Under the pieces are notes generated by a model, which ran no database searches, was not told where the DNA came from, and worked only from the letters and a program-made list of their open reading frames with translations. Of a stretch of DNA of 64,000 bases, positions 1 to 10,692 are shown one piece after another; positions within the stretch are counted from its first letter, which is position 1; each line of letters opens with the position of its first letter. The stretch comes from Aquila chrysaetos chrysaetos (Eukaryota; Chordata; Aves; Accipitriformes; Accipitridae), in assembly GCF_900496995.4 (NCBI RefSeq), contig NC_044030.1:78470017-78534016 (forward strand). Reading direction: 5' to 3'. Made by a program: the position numbers and the translations under genes.

Positions 1-1405
1 TGTGCTGAAAAATAGATTCTGTAGCCTGTCTTGTGTTTTTTTCGGGATACTGGTGTTCAGCTGCAACTGCCATGTCTCCTGCCCCGCACCCCTCTCTCTG
101 CACCTGTGCACGGTCCTGCAAAACCTGTGCCTGATGCATTAGGCTTCTCTTGGCTGTGGCTTTGGAAAAGCCAGCGATGAATAGGCAGAGTTTTTGTAAA
201 GGCTTTGCAGATGCTGGGGGACATCCCAAACACTGCTTTTTTGGGGCTTTTGCTGAGGCAGACCGAGAAGGGCTCACACCGTGGAGGCTGTAGCTCCGTG
301 CAGAGCACAGAGTGTGGTCTGTATATTTGAGAGAGATAAGAACAGTGTCTCTGGGGAACAGGAGATTTTGGTGATGTCTGAAAGGCAAGAGGGAGAGCAG
401 ACGCATGAGATAAAATTTGGATCTAGGCAGAGCAGCCAGAAAAGATCACAGTCAAAACAGAACATGCCAGAACAGAAGTTCTGATGCTGGAGAACATACT
501 GACTTTTTTGTCTTGGAGGGACATGCCACCCTGGATAAACATCAGTGCAGTCCAAGGAACAGGATACACTCTGCAAGCCCTAAGTGGTTTGTGAGCAAGA
601 AAACCTTTGTCCTTCTCCAGATTTCAGTGTAAGCGCTGTGCAAAGAACTGATTCTTCCATCCTCTGACCACATTAAAAAAATGAAACAGAATTTACTTTC
701 AGGCCAGAGCAATTTCTTGAATAAGTCTTTTCCTGCTGGAGAGTGTTTACTTTTCTTTTTAATTTTTTTCCCAGTTCTCCTTTAGTCACTAAAAAAATAT
801 TGAAACTTTGGCTGTTTTCAAACTGAAAATATATGTGTTGAATGGAAAAGTCAAACCAGAATTTCCTTCCTTGTTTTTCACTGGAATAAGTTACCAAAAT
901 TAGAGTTGAGTTTGGCAAATAGTTGTGTGCTGCCCAAACTATGCTTTTAGTCAATAAATTGCACACCAGGAAAAGAAAGACAGCAGGAATTTGCTCACCT
1001 TCCTTCCATCCACCTTGGGTGCCGTCTCTGGGCAGTCTGCAGTGATGCTCCCCTGGCTCATGTCCCTGGTTTCAGGCACAGACACCCTTATCATGGCTGT
1101 CTGAGAAATCCCTCTTGAGCCCCGGATCTTGGTGTGGGTGTTTGGGTTTTGTGTCCCCATACCCAACCACGTCTAGAGTACCTGGTTTGGTGTAATGGGC
1201 ACCAGTGAGGAACAACCCAGATACCACTTTAGTTTTTGCAGGGGAGGGTAATTCTTTATTCATCTCCTGATCATGGGCACCTTAAAGTCTTCCTGTCTTT
1301 GGGAGTTTATTAGTATTGCAGAAAAAGTAGCAGAGAAGCTCAGTCCACCACAGCAATAACACTACTTTTAATACTCCTTTCTCTCCTTCTTTTTCTATGC
1401 ACTAG
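1..1405 (+). other. AQP7: AQP7 intron upstream of the first visible exon
   Basis: No exon could be supported here. The family's first exon should encode helix 1 and end just before the Val-Phe-Gly of the exon at 1406, but no stretch of about 25 hydrophobic codons followed by a donor is visible on the + strand. I read this as intron, with exon 1 upstream of the window. The acceptor at its right end is a pyrimidine-rich tract ending in ACTAG. Confidence 0.6.
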
Positions 1406-1532
1406 GTCTTCGGCTTGTCTTCTGTGGCACAAGTGGTATTAGGAAGAGGAGACTTTGGGCAGCATCTAAGCATCAATTTGGGATTTGGCATTGGTGTTAC
1501 CTTGGGCATCCATGCAGCTGGAGGAATCTCTG
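1406..1532 (+). CDS. AQP7: AQP7 exon encoding helix 2 region
   Basis: 127 nt, entering in phase 0 and leaving one base of a split Gly codon. It encodes VFGLSSVAQ through HAAGGIS. The acceptor is ACTAG and the donor is G|GTGAGC. Most relatives have FGxGSVAQ; here the glycine before SVAQ is serine. Confidence 0.88.
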
Positions 1533-4500
1533 GTGAGCAGGACACTGGAGCATGGGACATCTCTATGTCCCATAAAGGCCACATGCATCGGGGGCAACAG
1601 CAGTGGGCTGCAGAGGGGCGGGTGATGGCATGGCAAGGCGGAGCAGTGACCTCACCAGAAAAAAAGGCAGTCCTAGGGTCCCCAGGCAAGAGGAGCAGAG
1701 CAGGTCTGGTGACCGTAACCAGGGTCAGCCTTGTGACCCAGTGATCACAGCCAAGTCTGCAGGGAGGAGGCAGGTCTGAGGCCAAGCCAAGGAGTCGTGA
1801 TGGCATGACATGGTCAGGAGAAGCAGGGGACAAGGCAGGCACAACATACCTACAGCATGCTGACCCCAAAAGTGTGTCCTGAGCTGAGACAGGGGCAAAC
1901 AGGACCAGAGCAGTGGAGGTTCGGCCATCCCCTCCTGTTGTGGTCAGTGGAGCCAAGTTTCAGCAGTGCCCCCATGAAATGCCATCATGGCCCAAGGAGA
2001 AAAAGAGCTCTGAAAACATGCTGCTGATATGACCCATGGGGAGGTAAATAATTTATTGCAAAGGAAAGCTTACTGCTGATGTTGCAACAAGGAATGGTAT
2101 GCAAATTTTCTCCTTATCATCCACACCCATGCGCACACGCCCCACGTGAACTCAGGAGGTGGTGTTTCAGGTCCATGGGGTGGTATCTCTCACATGACAG
2201 AGCATTACCTTTGCCTTGTGCAATTTCTGCATTCATTTGCACCATGAGAAGAGATTAAGGGCTCTAGTGAGCAGAAAATTAAAGCAAGTCCTTGCTCTTG
2301 AACTGTTGGAGCAGAGAGACGTCCAAGGCTGGGGCAGGCTTCAAAAGGAAAATTTTTCCATGTATGCAGTCAGCTGTTGGTCTCCCTATCCTTTTGGAGC
2401 TGGTGGAGACATCCTGGGGAAAGTGGGATGCGGAAACCAGGTCCCTGCAGTCCCAGGTGACTGTTTGAGATTGAGCTGATCTGCTGAGGGCTGGGAGGTG
2501 GGAGAAGGGCTCTCAGCTCAGCCAGCAACAGTCTGGTTCCAGAGCCAGCTTCACAGCTTCCTGGCATTGTAATTTGGCTTCATTTGTGTCACAAGATGCT
2601 TCTTGTGATCTCTGAAATGGCTGGTTGTACCTGCAAAGGATCAGAGGATCAAAGAAAAAGGGATCTCCCCCCATTTCAGTCATGGTTGTGGGACTGTAGC
2701 AGGCAGTACATGCACTTTCACTTCACTCTGTCCTGCACTTTGATGAGATGATGTGTGTCTGCATCTTACCCCTTTCTGAGTCTGGAGTACGAGATAGCCA
2801 CTAGGGTTGGAACATTTATTGAACCCCAAAGTTTACACCTACTAGGCAGGAAGAGCAAATATTTCCTTTGGACTCGTGGGGAGATGAGTCCTGATGAACA
2901 AATGTGGTTTGCACCAAGGGCACCAAACCTGGATCCACTTAGTCTTTCTCCAAAAACACCACTGTGATACCAACCTCCTCCATAAAAAGTGTCCCCTCAA
3001 AACAGGGAAAACTGGTCTTGCACTGCCTGAAATCCACATACTAAGCAATGTAAGGAAATGCATTCCAAGATTACAAACTGTGCAAGGGAAGGACAGAGTC
3101 TGCTCCACACTGGTGGGAGCAGCCGTGGCCTGGGCATGATTGACCTTCTCAATGCAGTGACATCTAAGAGCTAATAATCTGAGTCTCTGCTGACAGCCCT
3201 GTGTAGGATTTGCTTTGCACACATGAAGATATGTGACATTAGGGTTTGATTTTGCAGTTTGCTTCCCCAGCGTCTTGTGCCTTGACTGCCAGATAGGAAA
3301 AGGGCCCGCAGCTCCCATCAGCTGGGGTGCTTATCTCTGCCAGGATGAGGCCCTCCTTGTTTATCAGATGTTTTCAGAAGGCCTTTCAATTGCTTGGGAT
3401 AAGATTTGCCTCATCTGCTTGTAGCCATATAAAAGGTGGCTGATGAGTCTAAGTTCTGGGCTCCCTTTAAAGCTGAATAGAGAGAAACCCATACAGATGG
3501 AAACCCGTGCCGTGCCCAGAGAGGTTTCTCACGCAGGTGGGATGACCCACTCTCTGGAGGCAGCCTGTGGTCTACAGAGTTTTTAGAAGACTAAAGCTAG
3601 GAGCTCTCCGCCCTGCATTATTCGCCTGCCCAGGGTAAACGGGTCAGTTTTGAGTCTGTGCAGGAGGGAGACCCTGGTCTCGGAGAGTCTTGGTGTTGTG
3701 GAGCAAGGTCTGCGTGGTTACCGTGGGGCCTCAAACCAGCTGCACCAGGGCTGAGGCCACTCTCTTCTGCTGTGATTTTGCAGGAGCTCACCTGAATGCT
3801 GCCATCACCCTCACACACTGCATTTTAGGAAACCTGCCCTGGAGAAAGCTCCCAGCTTATCTGATCGGCCAGTTCCTGGGCTCCTTCACGGCAGCAGCCA
3901 CCGTCTTTGGCCTCTACTATGGTATGGTTGTGTCTTTTATCATGTGGGTTGCTGTGGGCACCAATTTCAGCCTTAACTCACAGATCGTCAAAAATATTTC
4001 CTTTTACAGTACCCGGCATGATGTCTGGGTGAGGAGGACGAGCTCCTGGCTTGTGGGACAGACCTTCATAGCTTAAGGCCAGAGCAGGGCCCAGATGTTT
4101 CTGGGAAGGATCTGCAGTTCCTGGAGAACACAGCTCCTTTTGCTCAGGGCATTCCCACTGCCAAAACCTGTCCTCAACTCAAGGCCAGTAGCTACATCTT
4201 GTCAGCATTTGGTTTCCAGCGTCTGCAAGGGCTTGAGTTAGATGGACGACCATGTATTAGGAACAGCCGGAGCTCTGGGGGACTCTGCTGTGTGGAAGAC
4301 AGGACAGCAGTCACCTGTGGTTTTGAGTTCTGAGCAAAGGACCCGCCACCCCTTGGCTCCAGCATGTCTCGGTCTCTGAGGGGCAGAGGGATGGAGGGCT
4401 CCAGTGCATCCAGCCTGTCCCAGGCTCCTGCAGCAGGGACAGGGAGCTGGTAGGGATAAGGAAGCAACTGCAGACCAAAGTCTGCGGGTAACAGATATGG

Positions 4501-7393
4501 GTGAGATCATGCCCTGCGAGGGGTGTGTCACCTCCATCATATCTCCCATTGCCTCTCTTCCCCTTGGTGTCCGTGCTGGCTACCCTGGGTGGACTTGCGT
4601 ACATGCCATGTAGGATGAACTCTGTGCTAACTCCCGTAATTCCCATTTCTCCTAGATGCTCTGTATGACTACACCAAGGGGAACTTTACAGTGACGGGAC
4701 CAACCGCCACGGCGTCGATCTTCTCTACTTATCCCGCTCCCTATGTATCCTTGCTGGGGGGCTTCTTCACAGAGGTCAGTGGGGACGGCTGTGGTGTGCT
4801 AGGAGAAGGCAGGTGGTAACAGGTGCTACTGCAGGTCTGCTACAGGGGACTCAGAGTGGTACGTGTGCAGGAACAATCACAACCTCTACTCCAAGGAGCC
4901 CAGCGTCCAGGCAGGTGCCTGACAAGCAGGATCCACCTTGGTGGTGGAGCGAGCCTAAAAGATAAAGCCTGCAGGCTGCTTTGCAGCTTGGTCTGAGCGC
5001 CCTCCAAACACCTTCTCTGCAGGCAGCCCAGGCAATGGGAGGTGAGAAGCTGAGCTATATCAGGAACTATGTCCTTTGGGCTCTGGGCAGTTCCCTGAAC
5101 TGTTCTTCCCCTTTTTGGATCCTACACCTGCTCCACATTCCCAGGCAGCTCTGCTGGCTGCCCCTCACGGGTGCAGAGGGCCTGGGACTGTCTTCACATG
5201 AACACAGCCTGTCTGGAATGAACTCTAGGGTTTGAACAGTCCAATTTAGACTGTGTACAGTTCATTCCCAGCATACAAAACGATGTCCAGGTGCCCAGAA
5301 ATAGGAAGGGGATGCTTCAGGGGATGTGGAACACTGGGACACTGGAGAAGGAGGATTCGCTTCCAATTCAAATCTGAGGAAGCCTGTGCTTTTGTCTCTG
5401 AGCTGGCAAAACTCTTGCCTAGGCATGATGAGGAGGACAGTGAGAGCTGGGGATCCTACAGGTGTGGACATGATCACTCAGCCTCCAGTGTCCTTGCTGC
5501 ACAAGAAAGCTAATGACAGTGACAGTGTGTTGCCAAGCACTGCAGAGTTTCTGCTTTTGCTGACATCTCTGCGAGCTGCCTCTCTGAGGCAGAAAGAGAC
5601 AGGAGTCATCACTCCTATTCAAACCACAGTTCTGATGTCTTGGGCACTGCAGATCTACAAATGCCAGCTATAATACTGTCACAGACAGGAGATTCAGTTT
5701 CCCAGATGAGAATCTGGTATCTGCTTTTATTCCTGAAAGGGCTAATGCAACAGGCTATGTAAAACATCACTCCCTCTAGGGAGTATCAGATTTGTCTCAT
5801 GAGCAGGTTGTTACGGGTCTGCCTCTGTTAGATGAAATGTACTTAAAATAACCCATGGCCCTAATGTAAAAGGTGGAGGGAAAGGACAGTGCTGAGAAAT
5901 TCATGTCCATCCTAGAGCATTTTTGGTGATGAGGTGGAGATGTTTTTGCTGGGAAATGAGTCAAGAATTTTCTGCAGTCCACCTGTGAGGAGGGAATAAC
6001 ATTGGGGTCCTCCCTGACAATCAGACCATGAATCCCACCTGCTCTTCCATTCTGGGAAGTCTTTTCCTCTCTGCTGAGCAGGATCCTTCTACCTTCCCCA
6101 TTCTCTGTCCTGACCTGTTGTCCCTTTCCTGCTCCTGCAGTTTATGGCGACGGTGATGCTGCTCTTGGGCATTCTGATCATCCACGACGAGAAAAACAAC
6201 GGAGCCCTGAAAGGCACGCAGGCCCTACTCACGGGTATCCTCGTCCTGGGCATTGGCTTGGGAATGGGGATGAACACAGGCTACGCCATAAACCCCTCTC
6301 GGGACTTGCCCCCCAGGCTCTTCACGGCAATTGCTGGCTGGGGAATGGATGTCTTCACGTGAGTCACCCCTTTTGCTTTTACACTGCTCAGCTTGCAAGG
6401 AGAGGAGATAAGCCCAAGATAAAATGGTCATGAAGCCTTTTTCTTTGGACTAAGTGATGGTATTGAAGCAGAGTGCGTTCTCCATTCTCAGAGAGCAAGG
6501 GTTGTACAGAGAGAAGACCCATGCATTATGCACACAAAATTTGGGGTACACTAATTCTCCAGGATGGGATTAATCTTGACCTTCAGATACCTCAATCTGG
6601 GCACCAAATAGGCTGTTAGCTGGAGATCTAGCTCATTATTGCAGGGACTGGAGAGCCAGACATTCAGCTTACCTGAAAGCAGGTACTTACAGGTGGATTG
6701 CTGAATGGCTCTCCTAAATTTAGATGTCTGAATCTGGAGATGAAACCCTGCCTTCCCCTATCTAGTGAGATAGTGCTGTGCATGGGCTTTTCCCATGGTG
6801 AGGACATTAGCAGAGTCTCCTGTCCCAGCTGCCCATTTTCATTAAATTGCCAGAAAATGTCTCTGAGAGCTTGGTATAAAAGGTGCAGATGTTATTGGAA
6901 ATGGGGAGGGAAAAGGTGTGTCCGTGTCTGACAGTCATACTCATCAGGATAACACAGACTATTTCTGTAGGAGAACAAGAAACCTGCAGACAGTGCAGAG
7001 CCACTTTCCCAGGCTGATGGGGAAAATGACCCTCCCTCCAGCAATTATGCTGGTGGATTGAGAATTTGTCTAAGGTGGTTGTAGGGCCCAGTATGTGAAG
7101 TGGGACTAGACACCTCTGCTCGCACAGCTCACTCCTGCCCCAGCAGACTCAGCTCATCTCACCCTGTGTCACGCTGGTGGCAGGGCAGCGGTTTGTCTGG
7201 CTCACCAGCTACCTCTTCTGTGTTTCATTTTAGGGCTGGACATCACTGGTGGTGGGTCCCACTCACAGCTCCGATGCTGGGAAGTCTTGCTGGTGTTTTA
7301 ATCCACAAACTCTTCATTGATTTTCACAACCAGCCTGTCCCGGAAAGTGGAAATGAGAAAGGACAGCCAGTGGTGGAGACTTCTACGCTGTGA
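1406..7393 (+). CDS. AQP7: Aquaglyceroporin AQP7, 5'-partial (five coding exons)
   Basis: Membrane channel for glycerol and water. Joined exons 1406-1532, 3784-3921, 4656-4774, 6141-6358 and 7234-7393 give 253 residues and a TGA stop. Exon lengths 127, 138, 119 and 218 and their phases match the conserved aquaglyceroporin gene structure as I know it from AQP3. The first pore motif is Asn-Ala-Ala (GAHLNAAIT) and the second Asn-Pro-Ser (YAINPSRD), the AQP7 signature; AQP3, AQP9 and AQP10 have NPA in at least one of these. The NPSRD arginine of the selectivity filter, the Asp-Leu-Pro-Pro-Arg segment and the WWWVP motif before the last helix are present. Helix 1 and the N-terminus are missing because exon 1 lies outside the window. 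Part of the middle (TVTGP, YPAPY) also resembles AQP10, so AQP10 is the main alternative, but the two pore motifs favour AQP7. The gene converges on TPGS2. Confidence 0.88.
3330..3436 (+). promoter_or_regulatory. AQP7: Putative alternative AQP7 promoter (GATA motifs plus TATA box)
   Basis: A consensus TATA box, TATAAAAGG, lies at 3428-3436. Within the 100 bp upstream are three GATA-type motifs: CTTATCT at 3330, TTATC at 3361 and GATAAG at 3398. A start site would be expected about 30 bp downstream, near 3458. The arrangement resembles a tissue-specific TATA promoter inside the gene. Promoter activity is inferred from motifs only. Confidence 0.4.
3497..3536 (+). CDS. AQP7: Putative alternative first coding exon of AQP7
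   Basis: An ATG at 3497 opens [13 protein letters not shown] and stops in a donor-like CAG|GTGGGA at 3537 in phase 1. That is exactly the phase required by the next AQP7 exon at 3784, so splicing would give a short new N-terminus joined to GAHLNAA. The ATG has a weak -3 base (C) but a G at +4. The product would lack helices 1 and 2, so it may be non-functional as a channel or regulatory. Speculative. Confidence 0.3.
3784..3921 (+). CDS. AQP7: AQP7 exon with first pore motif (NAA)
   Basis: 138 nt, phase 1 to phase 1, acceptor TTTTGCAG and donor G|GTATGG. It encodes [12 protein letters not shown] and the third helix ending FGLYY. Asn-Ala-Ala replaces the usual Asn-Pro-Ala, as is known for AQP7. 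Confidence 0.92.
3922..4655 (+). other. AQP7: AQP7 intron
   Basis: 734 bp intron with donor GTATGG and acceptor TCTCCTAG. I see no further feature in it. Confidence 0.85.
4656..4774 (+). CDS. AQP7: AQP7 exon, loop C
   Basis: 119 nt encoding [16 protein letters not shown] followed by [12 protein letters not shown] and GGFFTE. It ends in phase 0 before GTCAGT. NFT (Asn-Phe-Thr) is a possible extracellular N-glycosylation site. This exon resembles AQP10 most, but length and phase are common to all aquaglyceroporins. Confidence 0.92.
4775..6140 (+). other. AQP7: AQP7 intron
   Basis: 1.37 kb intron ending in a strong pyrimidine tract and CTGCAG. No repeat or exon was recognised inside it. Confidence 0.85.
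6141..6358 (+). CDS. AQP7: AQP7 exon with second pore motif (NPS)
   Basis: 218 nt, phase 0 to phase 2, donor AC|GTGAGT. It encodes a long hydrophobic helix, then a loop, then [20 protein letters not shown] and FTAIAGWG. The NPSRD segment supplies the second half-helix and the selectivity-filter arginine. This is the most diagnostic exon for AQP7. Confidence 0.94.
6359..7233 (+). other. AQP7: AQP7 intron
   Basis: 875 bp last coding intron, donor GTGAGT, acceptor CATTTTAG. Nothing else was recognised. Confidence 0.85.
7234..7393 (+). CDS. AQP7: AQP7 last coding exon
   Basis: 160 nt encoding [16 protein letters not shown], the last helix, and a short hydrophilic tail ending VVETSTL before TGA at 7391. 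The tail is much shorter than the human AQP7 tail and closer to that of AQP3. Confidence 0.92.
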
Positions 7394-7580
7394 TGGCCGC
7401 ATGCTCCAGGGAAAGGGCCTGACAGCAAAGCCTATGTGAATGTATGGACTGACAACCAAAGGGTAACCAAGTAGAAAAGGGCACGTGCAATGGTGCTGCC
7501 GGAGCACACCGTTTCTCCACCCTGCAGGTGGAGAAATGAGGCACTAGTCTTCAATAAACCTACTCTGCTTATCCAGACAA
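7394..7580 (+). other. AQP7: AQP7 3' UTR
   Basis: Sequence from the stop codon to just beyond the first canonical polyadenylation signal. The end near 7580 is an estimate of 10-30 bases past that signal. Longer forms cannot be excluded. Confidence 0.55.
7553..7558 (+). promoter_or_regulatory. AQP7: AQP7 polyadenylation signal AATAAA
   Basis: Canonical AATAAA 160 bases after the AQP7 stop codon, followed by T- and G-containing sequence. Confidence 0.6.
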
Positions 7581-10369
7581 CCTGGGTCTCCGGGACACTG
7601 GGCAGATCCCAGTAGGGCTAGACCTGTCTGTGACCAAAAGAAATTATTCAATCTCCCTGTGTAAAAATCTACCTCCCCCCAAAAAATCATCACATTCTGG
7701 AGAAAAGCAAAGCAGAGCTGCAAGACTCCAGATACCTGTATGTTCACAGAAATCAGGATACAGGATCCAACAGTGGCAGAAACAACTTAATTAACTTAAT
7801 TAAAGAAATTTTGATCTGGAATATTCTTTGCGAAGAGGTAGATACTACACTGATGGATCAAGGACTGAGGCTTGCTTCCATTTGCTAAACTGCCACCCTG
7901 ACAAACGCCTAGTGTGGCATAGCATAGAGAAGAGAAGAGCAAGGACAGTCTGAAATAGAAACCTGAACCTGATTTTTTTTTTTTTTCCCCATGCTTGGTT
8001 TTGTTTTTTGCTTTTTGAGCTGAACATTCAGGAAGCCCCCCAAAATTAGTAAACTAAACTACAGGGTCTCCTGAATCCTAGCACAGCTCTGCTGGAACAC
8101 GTTGGCATCATGGAACCATGTGTGTTACTGACAAGCTAGACTTTAGTTACCACTACATGAAAGGATTCAGACAACTTCTGTGGCAGCATTCCCAAACACT
8201 CAAACAAAAAAAACCGCAAAACCCAAACCCTTTTCTCCACTCTGAATGCATTAGAAATGTGGGAAGAGGCTGCCCTGCTCCTGCAGGAATTCTGCCACCT
8301 CCATCTGAATGAGGAAGTGGGCCTACAACAGCTTTACAAATTTGAGGTATCATCGGATTAAAAGCAAAACTGTATCAGAAGCTGCCTGTTCCCAGGGGGG
8401 TGACAACAGTCTTAACTTTTCTAGAAAGCACTTAAGCAAATACTGTATATATGTCAAGCACGTGACTGCAGCCACAGAGCTGGGTACCATGAACACACAA
8501 CACAGGGATCTCAAAGAGTAGGAAGTGACAGAATATCACTACTGCACAGAATTCCAGTAAATGGCATTTACTGGCTTTAACGATCATTCACATCTCATTA
8601 TTAAAAGGATTACTGATATATTACTATGGTGTGGGGTGGTAGGTTCTGCCATCTCTGCTTCCTCTTTATTGCTGACCTTACATTAGTAGAGCAGCTACAA
8701 CAGATTTTCAGCCAGGGCAAGATGCACATCGGCTTAAGAGGGCTGAAGAACATTAGAGGATTTTCTCTCGTTTGGGGGTGGCAGAGGGCAGCTGCCAGGC
8801 AATGCAGCAACTGCACTTGTGGGTGGGCCCTGGGCAGTGCTGGAAGCCAGCGAAGTATGCCAGAGCTGGGGCTGATGGCTGCAGAGATTTTGAACAGAGA
8901 GCACAGGACAGAAGTGGAACAGCTGCCACACAGCTGAGTCTTTTGGTCTGTGTGAACTTAACTGGGAACTTCAGAGTAGCTCAAGATGGGATTAGCTAAG
9001 AGACACTGTAACCCACCCCTTCTCAGTGAGAGATTCTCCACTGCATTAAAAATAACCCCAAACCATCCAGCCTGTGTCCTGCTCTTACCATACATCCTTG
9101 TGCTTTGCTCCTAAAAGCATCTTCAAATACTCACTCATTCTGGAGGAAAATATTAAACTCTTTATTAAAATACTATTAAGCACTTACGGGGTGGTTTCAT
9201 CTTTCTGAAGGCCATACAAATACTCATGAAATCCTCACAACATCCCTGTGAGGTAGGTTTGTCTTATGTAATTATGTGACTGTTTCATAAATAAAGGGTG
9301 ATGCTGTTTAAATAATCAATGCTTATTTGAAGATGGTGACTTTGATTTCCCTGCTTAGGCACAAAATGAGTTGTTTGCTACCATGTGTTTCCAGCACATC
9401 TGAGACAGAATGGCATAGAAAAGTAATGGAATCAATCAGATGTAACTGAAAACCAGCAGTGAATGGGTTAAAGTGCAGTTCTAACCTGAAAACTTACAGT
9501 ATAGAGAACAGCATCAGGGGCTTCTAAGGCTGGAGGATCTCAGTGGCCCCTGGTCAGATCCTGCCCAATTGAAAAGTGACAAAGGCTGTTTGAATGGTCA
9601 ACTTTGCAAATGAATGCGTGACAAACCAAGGGGTCCTCCTGGATTATGGGACTTTTAACACCACTGACCCCCTGGCTCAGCAGTTCCCACAAGAGGAGAA
9701 AGCAGAGGCAGTGAGGAACCTTGCAGCTTCTGGCTGTCTTCAGGCTAACTAGGAAGGACATCACACAGACATAAATATCTGAAAAGATATGGCACAAAGG
9801 CCAAAAAGTAGTCTGGGCTGTAGAGGAAGTGACTAGGCCAATGCACAGACATGGAAGCCCCAGGTTGGTCCCTTTGTACCATGAATCCCAGAGCAGAAGC
9901 TGGATGGAGCACAGGGAAGTGTGGAGTTTGATTCTGTCTGAAGCAGAAGATATTTCTTTGTTCAGTGGGTTCCAGCCTGCTCCCATAGCATGCAAGGTCA
10001 GGACAGGTTTCTTTCAAAGGAGATGGCAGAAATATCTTCATATGCTGTATTTTAGCATGGGACTATTAAAGTAATGGTGACTTACATTTGCTTTCATTTC
10101 ACTGCTGTAGTTGCATAGGAACAAAAGCTTCCCTATAGAGCAGTGACATCAAAGGCTTCTTTATGCCCTCTGAAAAGTACATGCTGCAAGTAGCAGAAGG
10201 GAATAAAATCAATGTCTCAAGGTTTTTCCAGAAAACTCCAGGAACTACATCCCTCCCATGTCAGAGTACATCATGGCTATATTTCATGCAAATGCTGCAA
10301 TGTGTTTTCCATGGGCACAACTATTCATGCACAAGGAACTTGGTCTGAACCACTGAGACTCTGCATCAG
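7581..10369. other. Intergenic region between convergent AQP7 and TPGS2
   Basis: About 2.8 kb with no supported exon. It contains a poly-T run near 7973-7986, a short direct repeat of TTAATTAA units near 7785-7803, and a MIR-like fragment near 9215. The 151-codon open frame on the minus strand (9540-9995) has no recognisable domain and no splice context. Part of this stretch could be a long TPGS2 3' UTR, since another minus-strand AATAAA lies at 9161-9166. Confidence 0.7.
9208..9262 (+). repeat. Ancient MIR-like SINE fragment
   Basis: The stretch with AATCCTCACAACATCCCTGT followed by GAGGTAGGT closely matches the well-known MIR core segment (TCCTCACAACAACCCTATGAGGTAGG, here in two pieces). 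Flanks are too degraded to extend it confidently. Confidence 0.6.
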
Positions 10370-10426
10370 AGAACATAGAATCATAGAATCATTTAGGTTG
10401 GAAAAGACCTTCAAGATCATCAAAAC
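10370..10426 (-). repeat. CR1 LINE 3' end
   Basis: Contains the tandem CATAGAAT terminal repeat and TTTAGGTTGGAAAAGACCTT, the hallmark of avian CR1 3' ends. The plus strand shows the reverse complement, so the element lies on the minus strand, the same orientation as TPGS2. It sits directly past the TPGS2 stop codon, in its 3' UTR. Confidence 0.9.
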
Positions 10427-10432
10427 TTTATT
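10427..10432 (-). promoter_or_regulatory. TPGS2: TPGS2 proximal polyadenylation signal
   Basis: AATAAA on the minus strand, beginning 18 bases after the TPGS2 stop codon and abutting the CR1 fragment. If used, the 3' UTR would be extremely short and end within CR1. Distal signals to the left are equally possible. Confidence 0.4.
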
Positions 10433-10449
10433 GCAAATGCTGTCCAGGG

Positions 10450-10692
10450 TCAGATCTGGGGGTCTCTCTTCCTTGAAGAATTCCCAGCTAGTGAGGATGT
10501 CTTGGAGGAGGTCATGCTCATGTGACTCTTTTGGGAGCCTGCTGGCTGGGAGGGTGGTTTCTTTTTGATCACTGGAGTTTTGTTCTTGCTTTTAAATACC
10601 TTATTGGGGTCCAGCTTGTTCACAAAGGAATCAGCTTCTTCAGAGAGGAGAGCTGTGTTGATGGTTATGGGTTTATACATGTTAAACCATTG
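10450..10692 (-). CDS. TPGS2: TPGS2 exon 7 (last)
   Basis: Residues 217-296. Acceptor TTTCAG, then QWFNMYKPITINTALLSEEA and a basic Ser/Lys-rich tail. It ends SSRKRDPQI and TGA, a few residues past where the human protein ends. Confidence 0.93.
   Translation of the reverse strand, partial: QWFNMYKPITINTALLSEEADSFVNKLDPNKVFKSKNKTPVIKKKPPSQPAGSQKSHMSMTSSKTSSLAGNSSRKRDPQI

Larger units (their letters stand above)
1533..3783 (+). other. AQP7: AQP7 intron
   Basis: 2.25 kb intron between the helix 2 exon and the NAA-motif exon. Apart from the TATA/GATA cluster near 3330-3536 (listed separately) I see only unique sequence. The longer open frames here have no recognisable protein and overlap each other on opposite strands. 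Confidence 0.8.

Noticed and set aside
1402-1956. 184-codon minus-strand open frame
   Set aside because: It is the antisense shadow of the AQP7 exon at 1406-1532 and the adjacent intron.
3690-4076. 128-codon plus-strand frame including the AQP7 NAA exon
   Set aside because: Only 3784-3921 matches the family; the extensions run through the acceptor and donor into introns.
9540-9995. 151-codon minus-strand open frame downstream of TPGS2
   Set aside because: Cys/Leu-rich low-information translation, no splice signals or family resemblance; probably intergenic or 3' UTR.
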